64,000 bases of DNA from Parus major. Its lineage: Eukaryota > Chordata > Aves > Passeriformes > Paridae. Positions 48,673 through 61,159 of this stretch are shown one piece after another. The position numbers were made by a program, and so were the translations under genes. The stretch spans positions 64,856,492 through 64,920,491 of the forward strand of contig NC_031771.1 of assembly GCF_001522545.3 (NCBI RefSeq), written 5' to 3'. The notes under the pieces are model-generated. The model saw only the letters and a list, made by a program, of their open reading frames with translations, did no database searches and was not told the DNA's origin. Within the stretch, counting starts at the first letter, position 1, and each line of letters opens with the position of its first letter.

Positions 48673-50402
48673 GTACCTCTCCGAGATGGATGGCTGCTGA
48701 ATGGAAGCCAAACCCTCAGTTTTCAGAATCTCTGAGAGATTTATTATTCTGGTCCTTACACATTGGAGTGCTGCAGAAAGAAAATGTGACCTTGAGATTC
48801 TGTGTCTCCTGTTATGATTGCCTCAGTGCCCAGTAAAAAAAAAAACCTGTAGATTGACCCAAATCTGCTCAATTTTCTGCTTCATTTTGGGGTCCCATTA
48901 AGTGACCATGCCCCTGCACTGTCCAATATCCTCTGGCACTCCTGGTAAAAAGGAAAGGAAAAGTGTCATTTTCTTAATGGAGTCTTGGACCTTGCCCTGA
49001 CGTGATGGCTGAGACTGGAACCTCAAGAGCAATCTGGTGATACTCCAAGTCTGTAAAAGACTGACAATCCCATCCAGGAGGGAACTGTGTCACTTACACA
49101 TTAAAGTGTCACTCCTCATATACCAGTGATTGTCTTAAACCTTTGCCTCTCAGTTCCTTAAAAGACACACAAAAAAACACTATTCAAGAGAAATTCTTTC
49201 TTTTCTTCCATTCCACCTGCCTGATCCATCAAGATATTCCAGCAAAGAGCACTGCAAAAGCAGACAAATGGAACAAACTTGTGACAAAATGGAGATGGAT
49301 ATGGTCCTTCTTGGTTTAGCTTTTTCATTGCATTTCAAAATGTTAAAGCAAGTTTACCAATACAACCCTTCAAATCCAAAACATATCTGATGCAAGATAA
49401 AATCATCAGGAAAATCCTTTTAGAATTGGAGAACTATTGTAGCTGAGTAAGGATTCAGAAAGCAGAATTCAGATCAGTGTTTCCTAAACAGGTAAAGTGG
49501 AGGTGGGGATGCAAAAATCCATACTTGGAAATCAAGAAATATGGTAAGAAGCAGCAAGCAAGAACAAATCAGCAAGGGCAAGGTGCTAGAAGTCCAGGTT
49601 TTATTCTAGTCATTTTAACATGAAGAGGGATTAGGAAGTGTTATTACTTCCCCTCTGTTCATTCACAGAACATGGCTAAAATAGGAGAGAGGATTATTTT
49701 TTTGCTCTGAATGAACAGAAGCTATGGAAACTAAGTACAAGTAGGGTATAGCATTCATTTTGGTCCTAATTAAACACTTTCCAATCTCATACTGAGGGCA
49801 AAGTTCATCTGGTGTGACAGAAATACTGCCAGACAAAAGAGAAAAGGAAGGAGCCTAAATGGCTGAAACCTCAGCTAATAGAGCAGGAGTGGTTATGAGA
49901 TTCATGTTCTTCATACAACAGCAAAGATTTTCAGTGTTTATTGATTCACTTGACCAAGAATTATGTTACACATATAACAAGATGTCAGGGAAAGCAGCAC
50001 ATTATTTCCTGATATTCATGCATAAGCACTCCAAAACAAAGCCTTAATATAAGATAACTTAAGCACTAAAATAATAAAGAAAATATTTTATAGTCAGGAC
50101 TAGCCAGTTTGACCACTAGAGAATTTATATAACAAAAACATATAAATCTCAACAAAGAATTACCAAGGTCACAAGAATCAGACAGTGGACTCCAGTGTAC
50201 ACTATATTTTCTAATTATATAAGTTCATGTTAATTCCCTTCTCTTTCTTTCCACAGAGAGGAGAGTGCTCAATTTCTCAATTTCCTCCTGCATTCTTCAG
50301 TGCTTATTGCTATAGTAACCAAATGTTTCAAAAACATTAATTAATTTTCAAAATATCTCTGTGGAAAATTAGATCCATCTGGACAAATGTTTTAAGGGGG
50401 CC

Positions 50403-50474
50403 CTTCTTGAGCAGGTGGTTGGACCAGATGATCTCCAGAGGTCTCTTCCAACCTCAGTCATTCTGAGATTTTGT
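50403..50474 (+). mobile_element. CR1 terminal fragment, about 70 bp
   Basis: CTTCTTGAGCAGGTGGTTGG, ACCAGATGATCTCCAGAGGT and CTCTTCCAACCTCAGTCATT end in CTGAGATTTTG. This is the CR1 variant with 'gacctccagaggtcccttccaacctcaa'. It is strongly 5'-truncated. Confidence 0.85.
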
Positions 50475-50748
50475 GAAAAATAACATTGTCCTCATTTTAG
50501 TGAAAGGGAACAGAGGTAGAGGGTGATCAAGACTGCTTTTTTTGCATCTCCCTTTCAAAACACATTTGTATAATATTTTAGGCATATTTGCATTTTTCTC
50601 TTCAAAGAAAAGCTCTTTCCATCTTTAGTTTAGTGTTTTTGCAGATGAGATACAGAGTTTTCCTTGAGTATCAAAGAACTGACAGTCTCAGGACTGAACC
50701 AGTGCTTTAGGATCAATCAGTCCCAGATCTTTTCTTTCTCTCTCCTGC

Positions 50749-50791
50749 TTTCTTGCTATCCTTTTTCTTGCTATCCTATATTCTTGCTATC
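50749..50791. repeat. 15-16-bp tandem repeat, three copies
   Basis: TTCTTGCTATC occurs three times with 15-16-bp spacing. Confidence 0.85.
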
Positions 50792-52648
50792 AGGATGTGC
50801 ATCCTAATCAGATGATCTCCAAACCTCAAGCTATAATCCTATCAATCTGCTTTCACAATGTAGTTTTCCCTAAATTAGCATGTCTACATTTGTGTTTAGT
50901 GTAGGGAGGAAAGGCAGACACCTCCATGGCTGTCCTTCCTTCTCCAAAACCTATCACAAAAAAATTCAACTCAGAGAAGTCAACAAGAATATAAAACTTC
51001 ACCTCAAAACCAGACTGAATCTTGTAAAGTTATAAAAAATACCTGGACAGACAGATTTACGACAAGGAGAGTCAGGAAACAACATTATTGAGTCTGATGC
51101 AGACAGAAGGACTTTAATTCATCAGGCATTTAACTACAGCAGTCTTTTCCCCAGTTAGGTTTAGATAACTCTAAATTAGGATGGGATTTTGTAGCAGCTG
51201 AGCTTTGAAGGTAAAAACAGGCTTCAGGGTATGAGTTCTTCCCTAAAGCTTGGATTCTCTACGTGGAATTTTAGGGGCTTTAGGAACTTTATCTTGCCTG
51301 ACATCACAGCTGAAATAAAGCTGGCTGGTATTACACCAAGTAATTCAAGAGCTGTAGTAGATTCTGCCTGGGAAAGGCCTCCAGCCAAGGGTGGGAGTCA
51401 CAGACCCAGCAGCCCCTGTGCAAAGCAAGCTCCAGGGCTGGGCTGACCTTCTCCAGCCAGGAAAAGCTTTGCAGGTAGCTGGGTCTCAGTGCCACACAAC
51501 TGCAGTGGTTTGGCAGGCAGCAAACATCAAATTAGCCCCACTGAGTCCAAATCATAAAACAAACCCTCAGAAACCTCAGAGATTAGCTATCATAAGCTTC
51601 TAGTTTTGTAATTTATAGCAGCAACAATAGCCAAATAATAATTTTCTTGGGAGCCTGTATCCTACCAGGCACACTAGTTGGGTTTTTTTAAAATTATGTT
51701 GGTGCCAGACAAAATACAAAAGTAAGAGGGAGGAAAAGCTGTTTTTTTCTACTTGTATTCTTATTTTTCTAAAAATTTCCACTAACTTCCTGGTGATTGT
51801 TCAACACTACTCCTTGGTTACAACCATGTGAACTTCCAGCAGGTCTGCCAAGTTCCCTGGGAGATGAAGAGCAGCTCCACCTCCATGAACACTGCTCTCC
51901 ACATGCTGCAGGCTAAGGCAGGCAGGCAATGTCTGTGCAAACAACCTGGTAGAACTGAGCAACTGAAGCAGAAACAGCTGATAAGATTCCCAATATTGTC
52001 TCAAAGTGCTTGCAATTATTAGCAATAGTGCCAGCAGATTAATTAAATCTGAAGGGGGGTCTGGGAAGCAGGACCTAGTGAAGTAGATATGATTGCAGTA
52101 GGAGGAGAGAAATACACAGTAAAATTCTGTCTTTGGGCTGTTTTACCCCAAACTGTGTGGAACATGTGCTTTTCTCTGGCAGCAGAGCCTCTATGACACC
52201 TTTTCCTCCTGCATTGCCACAGGTGAACAAAAACATGAAGAGGACGAGGAGAAAGAGCTTTCACCTTGCAGGAAAGTTAGCATAAAAGGAGGTAAATATT
52301 TGATTCCTTTGCAGAGTGCTACATGCAGTGTTGGCTGACTTTTCTTTTCCCATGTTCTCATTCCTTTTTCATTGAGGCCACCCCACGTCTGTCTGACACT
52401 CCCCAGGGAATCCTGCTCAGTTCACCCTGTTTCCTTTTTCTTGAAGTTACTCCTCTGCCAAAAATGTCATTTTTGTACCTTTAGCCTTTGCTCTTTACCA
52501 TGACCAGCTCTTTTCTATTCACACTCTGCCTGTCCTGCTTATTTAGGTGAAAATTCCTCAAGTTTTGTGGGTGGCTCTGGGTTTACACAAAATTCAGCAC
52601 CAGCTGCATGTTTTTAATGACAATTATAACACAACAAAATACATAAGC

Positions 52649-52684
52649 CATAAAAGGGGTGTGTATCATAAAAGGGGTGTGTAT
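52649..52684. repeat. 18-bp exact tandem duplication
   Basis: CATAAAAGGGGTGTGTAT at 52649-52666 and again at 52667-52684. Confidence 0.93.
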
Positions 52685-53144
52685 GTCAAGTTTGAAAGTA
52701 AGAACACTCCTAGAAGAAAAGTCTTCAGGCTTGCTCAGTCTTGAAGAGAAATTCAGCATGGAATTTTATACATTAATTAGGACAGAAATAAATATTTGAA
52801 GTAGGATCCTCCCCTTTTTTTTCTTTCTTTTTTTTTTCAGGCTGGCCATGGTGATATAAAAATATTTCTTCTTTTACTGTGCAAAATTAGAGTTAAATAC
52901 AGGCTAAGCCTGTTTACTGTCTAGAAATCCTATAGAAATATGTGATACTGCAATGGCTTGAGGCTCAAAAATTCTTTAAAAAGACAAAAAAATAAATTCA
53001 GAAATTACATGAAAAGTGAGTGTAGTTTCCACAGATTAAAAATTTTAATACATCAGGCGAATCAAAAGAATGTGTTTGTACCAACTTAATGTTATATATG
53101 TGTTCTATGATTGCATTTTAGAAAACCCTTTGGAGACAGGCTAA

Positions 53145-53275
53145 CTTTATTATTCCTATCTTATAAGGAGGATTGAGATACAGAAAGAAGGGTCGGTCAT
53201 CATTCTCAAAATCTGCAGTAGAGTCAAAAAACAACACATTGCTGCTGTTCCAAACACAAGATTGTGCTTCCAGTA
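53145..53275 (-). mobile_element. MIR-like SINE relic
   Basis: TTTATTATTCCTATCTTATA, GGATTGAGATACAGAAAGAA, GGTCGGTCATCATTCTCAAA, TCTGCAGTAGAGTCAAAAAA and CCAAACACAAGATTGTGCTT follow the inverted MIR order. The compared blocks are 'ttattatccccattttacag', 'gaaactgaggcacagagag', 'ttgcccaaggtcacacag', 'agtggcagagccaggattcgaac' and 'ccaaagcccatgctctt'. Strongly diverged. Confidence 0.5.
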
Positions 53276-55690
53276 CACATTGCTAGACAAAGACCCTTTT
53301 CAGAAAGTACTAATTGATTATGCACTACTGTGGATTTTGCTTTTAATGTGCTGCAGATGCTGGGATACTGTACACACCAGATTTCAGATCTTTCATAGAA
53401 CAATGACCAGGTGTAGAGAACTTCATAATAATATTTAATATCTTAGCTGTTATGAGATTATTTTTACATGCAGTTTTTCATATAGTGAAGCTGAAGATAA
53501 AAAGATATTTAATTTTTTTCTCCTTTAATGTGCCATTATAAGTTACTTAATTGTGCAAACATATACGCAGAAATATAATATATATGAATGTGAAAAAGAA
53601 CTGTGGCATCATGGAATATTAATGTACCCTGCAGCTTTTTTATTACTTAGCTCTGAATTGTACCTAGAGAGGCACTGAGATTACTGATGCAGAAAGAAGC
53701 ATTTTCTCAAGGTGGGTTTATTGTTTTATAGTCCAGCAGAATGCCTGCCACTGTCACCAGGTGCTGGGCATTCCTGCCATCTGCAACAGTTTTGTCCTTA
53801 TAATCTCTTCACAGCTCTGCTACAAATAACAAAATACTGCTCCCATTTAGGGTTTTGTGTGATGGCCACAGCTGTGTCCAAAGCACAGAATTGCAGGTTA
53901 TTCAGGTTATTTGCTCTGCTGAGATCTTCCAGGTGTCCTTTTAGCTACTTCATACACTTAAAATTCCCAAATAAATCTCTGTATAACAGCAGTTTAACCA
54001 CTACAGTATTTGAGAGCAGGCTCACAGTTGTGTGAGCTGGAACTGGGGAGGTTGAGACAATCATCTCCTCCTGTTGCTGTTGTGAGAAGCGAGAGTAGGA
54101 GACATCAGAAGATTCATCAACCCATATGTGTCAGATCTGCTGAAGTTTTATAATGGATTGGGCTTGGCAGAGATCCTCCTCTTGGTTTGCACTTGGAGAG
54201 GTGAAGTATCAGTTCTGCTGCTTGGCAGAGAACAAGAGCACTCATGGGTGGAGAAAAAAGGAAGGAAATTTCCCAAAGTGGAGGAGACAAGACATATGTG
54301 TGTCATTTCTGCATTTTGCCCTGCTTAGCTGCTGCACAGAAAAATGGATGGAGCAAAAGGATTACCAAGAAAACCCTTCTCCTTCAGGCTGGGGACACAG
54401 GGGAGTGTCTCTCTTGGACTCTGGAGCTGATCAGATATTCCAGAGACCCCTCTTGCTGCTGCAATGTCGGGTGTAGGACCAGCACTGCAATTAGGTATCG
54501 AGAGTCATAAGCAGATCAAAGTGCACTCAGGAGGAAAAAGCAAATATTTAAGTCTTTAGACTTAAGAGCTTTAAATAGTGAATAGATAAGTATTAGGGAA
54601 TACACATATAAATCCTCCACATTTCCTAAGGAGCTTTCCTTGATGCCATGCATAAAATAACTGCCTACTGTACAATATTCTGAATTATCTGCCAGCCACA
54701 AACAAGCACAAGATGCTGAAGGAAATGAAACTTCAGTTGCAGACTGATGAAAATTCCTGCTTTCCAATGAATAGTCTAATAGAAAGGTGTCTTCCATAAA
54801 GAGCAGTTTAAATAACACAGCCCTTGAATTTTAATCAGGGGTATTCAAGTACCCATATTTTAGCATCGTGAACTAAACCAGGTGAGAATTGAACAGAAGT
54901 ATAGAACCCACACAGGATTATAAAATAATCCTATTTTTTGAAGTTTGGGATTAAAGAAGAAAGATCTACTTATATCTTCAGCTGCAAAACTATTACTCCA
55001 TTCAAGTAATCTAAATATAAGTGTGAAATTTTAATTGTTATAACAGGATGTAAAGGCAGCTAAATTGAAGATTTGATTATTCACAAAATTATTGTGTCAT
55101 TCTTCTGCAAATAAAAGGAGACAAAATATATTTTGTGGTTTGAAAGTTTAGGCAATACTAATGAGATGTGAATCTCATTCAATAGTCAAGTGAGTTCCAG
55201 TCAATTTTCTCACAGAACCTGCATGTACGAATTTTAACTGGCAAATTAGATAGATGTCATCTGTTGGCTCTTTTGGGAGATAAGAAATCCCTCTACAAGA
55301 TCATCAAATTAGTTTTCACCAATTGTATGAAATGATATCAAGTAATACCAGGCTATGTTTTATTTATTTGAAAGTCTGCATCGGGAAGTGATGAGTCAAA
55401 CCCAACAAAACAATCCCAAGGGGAATTTTGATGAAAACATCTGTTTCAGTGAATGTGACACTTCTGCATGACTCGGGCACGGGCACCACTCACACACAAC
55501 CCCTGCCACTGACTGGGGGGGCTGAGCTGGGTTTGCATTCCAGCTGAACCACAGGAAACACATCTGGAGCTACAACCAGGTGGAATTCCCAGCTCCTGGG
55601 TGGGAAGCACCAGATTGAGTGGCCATTTGAAACCATCTGATGAGGGAGGTCTCCACCCCCCAGTAAGAAATAACGAGGGGGAAGAAATTA

Positions 55691-55790
55691 AAATGGAGAA
55701 AGAAATAATGGCTTGCTCATCATGGTCCTTTCAGATAATTCCTGAAGTTTTTACTGTCATTGTCTGCATGACCTTGCCAGTGAGTTTTGG
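55691..55790. repeat. Unknown dispersed repeat, copy 1
   Basis: TGCTCATCATGGTCCTTTCA, GATAATTCCTGAAG and TTTTTACTGTCATTGTCTGC parallel copy 2 at 58843-58940, with an 11-bp deletion after CCTGAAG. Similarity covers about 100 bp and then stops. I do not recognise the family. Confidence 0.7.
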
Positions 55791-56493
55791 CACTGTAGAG
55801 AACCTCTTGGGAGACTCCTGAAAACTTCACTACAAATTGCTCAAAACCTGGCATTTTTAATACCTCAGCCAGAATTCCTTGACTGTCTGAGCAGAACAAA
55901 AGTTTTCCAGTCTCACATGCAAACCTAATACATTTTACCAAATTCAAGGATTGCAAGATACACAAACACATTTGTTAAAACAAAGTGTATCTATTCCAGA
56001 AATAGTTATATGACATTAGGAGTTATTTCTGTGTCCAGATGGAGTGAAATTGGAGTTCTGAGAACTGCAGTAATGAGTTATAAATGAGAAGGAAACTCTA
56101 CAAATAAAGACACTGAATCTGGACTAGGTAAATAAAATGTTTTCCAGTGGTGTGACTAAACCACAAGGGAACTGAAGAGGATTGATTTGTTTTGTGGTCA
56201 TGTAACTAAAATTAATTTTTTTTTCCCGCTTTCCATATGTTAAACATCCACTTAAAATTAACTGTTAATTATTAATATGATTTTTTTTTTCAGTTTTATG
56301 CCAATTGGGGGTTTTTACAGTCTTTTATAAACTTATTTAAAATTACTCAGTTTCAGTCTGGACTCAAAATTTTTAGTTTTAGCCTATCTGGAATACTCAT
56401 TAAAGCAAACCAAACAAAATCAATTTACCGACAAAAAAAACTCACCTAATCATATTCCTGATAAATTCTTGTGGATTTTCTAAAGCAGATATA

Positions 56494-56636
56494 ATAGAAA
56501 CATAAAATGCTTTTGGTTGGAAGTGACCTTACAGGTCATCTGGTTCCATCCCCTGTCATGGGCAGGGACACCAGCCACTAGACCAAGGTGCTGATGCCTC
56601 CACCCCAGCTGGCCTTGAGCATTTCCAGGGATGGGG
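56494..56636 (-). mobile_element. CR1 LINE 3' fragment
   Basis: ATAGAAACATAAAATGCTTT, TGGTTGGAAGTGACCTTACA, CCCCTGTCATGGGCAGGGAC and CCTTGAGCATTTCCAGGGAT form an inverted CR1 3' end that stops after GGGATGGGG. Confidence 0.88.
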
Positions 56637-57067
56637 TAAATGTGGTGCTGTGCAGGCAGTGGGAGAGGAAGGCACCTCCAAAGGACAAATCACAGCACAA
56701 ATTGCAGCTGACACAGGTAGTCCAGACCTTCTAAGTCAGAGCAGCTTATGGGGAACATGGACAGCAGAAGGAGGAATCTCTCTCACATACTATATTTCAA
56801 AATTCGCTCTGCACTGATCCAAGAACAGACATTCAGGTGATTGTTCTTCAGGGTTTAATTCACATCTCTCTGTACCCTCAGCAGCAGTGCTGCTGCTCAT
56901 TTCAGCATCTGGCAGCACTCACAGCCTTGTGCAGCTCCAAAGAACAGCCATGCCTTTGGCACCACCCATAAAAACCATAAAAAAAATGATTGGTTTGCAG
57001 GTGTGGAATGTCCATCTGCAATCTCTGCTCCCACGAGTGCAGGGAACTGCCCTCAGGACTGGGCTCA

Positions 57068-57120
57068 AAGGGACAGAGAGGAGGGGAAGGTGAGAGAGGG
57101 GGCAGGAAGGGGAGGGAGAA
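57068..57120. repeat. Polypurine G/A-rich tract
   Basis: About 50 bp that are almost entirely G and A, including GGAAGGGGAGGGAGAA, broken only by isolated C and T. Such tracts can adopt triplex structures, but no function is shown here. Confidence 0.8.
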
Positions 57121-57800
57121 CCCACTGGTGTCACGAGAGAAACACCCAGTGGGCTGTGTTCATCTTCAAAGGCTTCACTTCACTTGTTCTACTTCTACTT
57201 TACGCCATTCCCACACAGAAAAATGATATTCACTGTGAACATAATGAATGCATGTCAAGAGCTAAGTATAAGTAAACATATAAGGGTTTGGGTTTTTTCC
57301 CTAAAGATACAGCAAAAATCACACAAACAGTGCAATAACTGGGAAAACAACAGCTATAAGGGGAAATTCTAAAATACAGTTAATCCAAATGTTGCATTTT
57401 TTTTGCAAAAATATGGGATGTACAGTACACAAAGAGAGTTTGTCAAATAACTTCAATGCTTTTCTGCCAGAATATTCTAAAGGGGAGTGACAAAAAAAAT
57501 CACCTTTAGAATACTATTCATCTGGTACAATAGAAAATATGTAGCAGCAAATACAATCTTCCTGGTGCCAAATTATATTACTGTAGCCTAAATTCTTCCA
57601 GGAGATGTAGTTGCTGAAGCTACAATAGTTTGTTTTAAAATATCTAGTCTGTGTGTATAGTTATTAATTATTTTGTAGGAAATTAAATATATGTGCTGTG
57701 TCTTTTGTTCCATATATATAATAAATGATATATAATCATATATAATCCATATACACATGGTTAAATAAATTACAAAATTCAAAGTTCAATGAAAATACGT

Positions 57801-57819
57801 AGATATAGATATAGATATA
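57801..57819. repeat. (AGATAT)n short microsatellite
   Basis: About three units of AGATAT, followed by a decayed unit. Confidence 0.9.
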
Positions 57820-58842
57820 AATATGTACACAAAATATCTTGTATAGATAGACAGAATACTGGTTGCTAAATGGAGACTTAAGTTCAGGACAGATTTGATA
57901 TTTTAGTCTTATCCTCCTGCATAAAGCCTAGGAAGATAAATTTGATGCCATCTTCAGCTGGATTTAGAAAGACTAAAAGAATTGTTCTGGCATAACCCTT
58001 AAAGCTTAACTGTGTGTAACAACTTCATATTCTTCACTTTGGCAAAAGTTACTTCTGCTTGCATGGGTTTAGTGACACAGCAAAATGTCACTGATTCTTC
58101 TGCTTGTACAAAGATCCAACATTTCAGAGAGAAAATGTGGCTGTGCTTGGGTCAGAACGAATTTTGCAGTGTTTAAGCTTTATTCCTTCCATTTGCAAGT
58201 CAGGGCTGAAGACAAATGGCTGAAGCTTCTGACTAAGCCCTGGCTGGAGGGAAAAAAGAAAAAAGCAGTGATACAATTTGCAAATACTTCAGAACATTAT
58301 ACTTTAGGCACAGAAAGGAGTGGGTCCATTGGTAAAAAGATTAATTTTAGTAAACAGGCTTAAGCTCATTGAAGCTCACTGAAAAGTTTCTAATAATTTA
58401 TATATATACATGATATATATGTATAGATTTATTTTATATAACTTTTGGGTTCAATGGTATGATCTTAAAAAATTCCTGACTATGTTCGACCCCACAGGTG
58501 TGAAAAGATATTTGATATGATACGAAAAAGTATGAGAAATGTGATGACATTTCCCAAACAATTTCGGTAAGGAAAAAAACTGTGCACATCAGAAAGGCCA
58601 AAACATTTTTGTTTGACATACTCAGAGCAAAATTCCTCAGTTTTTCATGGTGAAATGATATCCCTTTCCACTACACCCACAATCAGCATGAATCAGTTTA
58701 AAAGAGGCTACACACAACCGGATTTTTGGAGGGGGTCAGCTGAAACCAAACTGAAACAGTCTGGGTTTTTTGCACATCTCCACGTATGAGCTGCATATTC
58801 AGCTGACACTGAGCAGCAGGTTCAGCAGGAGAAAGTTCAATT

Positions 58843-58940
58843 GGAGAAGGAAAGAATGACTTTCTCATCATGGTCCTTCCAGATCATTCCTGAAGTACAC
58901 TGAAGCTTTCACTGCCATTGTCTATACAGTACTTGCCTGC
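58843..58940. repeat. Unknown dispersed repeat, copy 2
   Basis: TTTCTCATCATGGTCCTTCC, AGATCATTCCTGAAGTACAC and GCTTTCACTGCCATTGTCTA match copy 1 at 55691-55790 in the same orientation, about 3.15 kb away. Confidence 0.7.
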
Positions 58941-59473
58941 TTTGTCATTAAATGGGTGAATCAATCATCACAGATCCTGAATTCACTGAAAAAATATTGG
59001 TTAGTGGAGCTGTGCCAGCTCAGGAAAAAATGGGCCATTGACTTCTCCCTCTCAGTGACAAAGGGAAATGTTCTTTCAGTAAAAGGCAGAATTGATGGCC
59101 TTTTCTTGTTGATTATAAAAGTCAAAAGGCTGAAGGAAAAATACAGCAACTGGACAAAGAAAAACCTCTCTTTGCTGAAGAGCCCATGAACTGCCAGTGG
59201 CACCAAATGTTTTTCTTTAGTTTGCATCGACACCCTCAGTGAGGTTCACTGACCACCCCTCCGGCCTTACTCACCCCATCATCATACAAATGGAATAATG
59301 GTGCTGACTCACCTCTTGCTACAAATACAATTCTAAGTTTGAGAGCCTCATTCTGATCCTTCAGATCAATAAAACAGCCACAGCTCATTTCCATACCCCA
59401 GTGCAGAGGTGCAGAAGCAGGAGGCTCATTTCCCAGTCTGACAAGCTGGGATTTACTGCTGTGGTGGATATAT

Positions 59474-59748
59474 AGAGTCACAGAGTAGTTTTGGTTGGAA
59501 GGGACCTTAAAGCCCACTCAGTTCCAACCCTCTGCCATGGGCAGGGACACCTCCCAGTATCCCAGGCTGCTCCAAGCCCCATCCAGCCTGGCCTTGGACA
59601 CTTCCAGGGATCCAGGGGCAGCCACAGCTTCTCTGGGCACCCTGTGCCAGGGCCTGCCCACCCTCACAGGGAGCAATTTCTTCCTTACCTCCAATCCAAA
59701 TCTACTCTCCTTCAGCTTAAAGCCCTTTCCCCTTGTCCTCTCACACAC
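59474..59748 (-). mobile_element. Young CR1 LINE 3' fragment
   Basis: AGAGTCACAGAGTAGTTTTG, GTTGGAAGGGACCTTAAAGC, CTCTGCCATGGGCAGGGACA, CAGGGATCCAGGGGCAGCCA, CAGCTTCTCTGGGCACCCTG and CCACCCTCACAGGGAGCAAT end inward at TTCCCCTTGTCCTCTCACAC. It carries the TGG insertion seen in reverse (ATCCAGGGG). Open frames of up to 95 codons on both strands are repeat by-products. Confidence 0.95.
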
Positions 59749-61159
59749 CTATGAACTGTACATTGTCTTCCTCGTGCACTGAGACCATTTAATTGGTCCT
59801 CCTTGCTCCACACTGAAGCACATCCTCACAGAGCAGCAGTACACACATGCTGATAGAGCATCTAAGACTGTATATTTTTAAAAACATGTTGTGGAGCTAT
59901 TATCAGTTGTTTCCTTTCACATCCCTCTGTTTGATCTCTCTCCAGTGCTAGCCCTGTGTGGAAAGCCCTGCTCCATCCCAGCCAGGCTTCCTGGGAGCAC
60001 AGAAACCAATCTTCTTAGGCAAATCAGTTCATGTGAAACTCTAAGCATGTGCTAATTTCAGCTGATTTATTGATGCCAGCATCTCTCCCAGTGTGACAGC
60101 AGCCTCCCTGCTTTAAAGGATTCATCATCTGCCAATGGGGGTGAACCACTCTGCATCCTGACATCCCTTTTCCAGGCCAATTCTTCTGTGCCAATTCTTG
60201 GGCTCCCTCATCTCAAGGACCACAGCTGTGTCTAGCCTGGAGCAGGCTCTCCTGGGGGGCTTGGAAAAACCTGTTTGCACTCATCTCCCACTCCCCCAGC
60301 ACCCACACAGGGTCAGGCACAACTGAGCTCGCTGTGTCTGAACAATTCTTCTATTCATTTTTCTCCCCTTGGGAGTTCACAGCTTGAGGAAGAGCTTATC
60401 TTTCATCTGGATGAAAAGAATTCCATCTGAGTTTAGCAGCTTTTCTTACATCCAGCTTGTACTAGAGGGTTTGATCCAAAAACCTATGGCAGCTTTGCCA
60501 GTTTTTTCAAAGTGATTTGGACTGGGCTTTTAGCAACAGGATTCTCTTCTGATGAACATAATTGTACCACAGAGGCTGATAAGGCACACACAGCCAAATC
60601 ATCCCAGGCTGTCCCTGCCACTCACAAGTTAAGCTAGGTGGCCCTGTGAGCACATCTAAGAGAATGACAAGTGTAATGCATCCTTTTTTCCAAGTGCTGT
60701 GATACTGCAACCTACAGAAGGGTTGTTTGATTCACCCTGGGTAAAAAAACCTCACTGGTTCAGTGTGTTCTGATTCAGCGTGTTCTGACCCGGTAATTTC
60801 TTTCAGTAATCTCTTGATTCCACGAGACTGCAGGAAGTAGAAACCAAGGATTCATTCAGCTCATGCCATTCAGCCTTGTTCTAAATCCCATCAGTATTTA
60901 TGAGTATTATCCTAAAGTGTCTCTGAAAGTTACTCCACACTGAACAGGTAAGTCTTGACTCAAAGACAATTTCTTAAGAGGGACTTACACATTCAAACAC
61001 TTTTCTTTACACCAAATTACTTCAGGAAGATCAGCTGGCTGCTGGTTCTCTTGGCATATGTAGCCAAAGAGAGAAAAGCACATAAAACTCCCTATTCACA
61101 CACAGGATGTCTTCCAGTCTTAATATTTGGATGTTTCAGCCCACAGCTCTACATCATGG
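59749..61159. other. Unique sequence between two CR1 copies
   Basis: No supported gene. 59930-60330 is GC-richer but shows no recognisable exon. A short TCAGTGTGTTCTGA / TCAGCGTGTTCTGA duplication lies near 60759-60788. Confidence 0.5.

Larger units (their letters stand above)
44777..50402. other. Unique sequence, 5.6 kb
   Basis: No supported gene. A purine A/G tract lies at 45856-45902 and an A/C-rich tract at 46749-46795. A MIR-like relic lies at 48551-48672. 47040-47330 is unique sequence with no obvious decay pattern. Confidence 0.5.
50475..56493. other. Unique sequence, 6 kb
   Basis: No supported gene. The longest frames (53712-54035, 54153-54476) have no recognisable domain. TTCTTGCTATC is repeated three times at 50750-50791, an 18-bp tandem duplication lies at 52649-52684, and a MIR-like relic at 53145-53275. 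55691-55790 matches a second copy at 58843-58940. Confidence 0.5.
56637..59473. other. Unique sequence with purine tract and AT microsatellites
   Basis: No supported gene. A G/A purine tract lies at 57068-57120, AT-rich simple sequence at about 57710-57760 and 58396-58425, (AGATAT)n at 57801-57819, and dispersed-repeat copy 2 at 58843-58940. Confidence 0.5.

Noticed and set aside
50487..50560. Possible further MIR-like relic (CCTCATTTTAGTGAAAGGGA..CAGAGGTAGAGGG)
   Set aside because: Only one block resembles MIR and the following sequence does not continue in order.
59491..59782. Several 76-95-codon frames on both strands
   Set aside because: They fall in a CR1 copy. Similar peptides recur at 32464, 44546 and 61127 because the repeat is shared.
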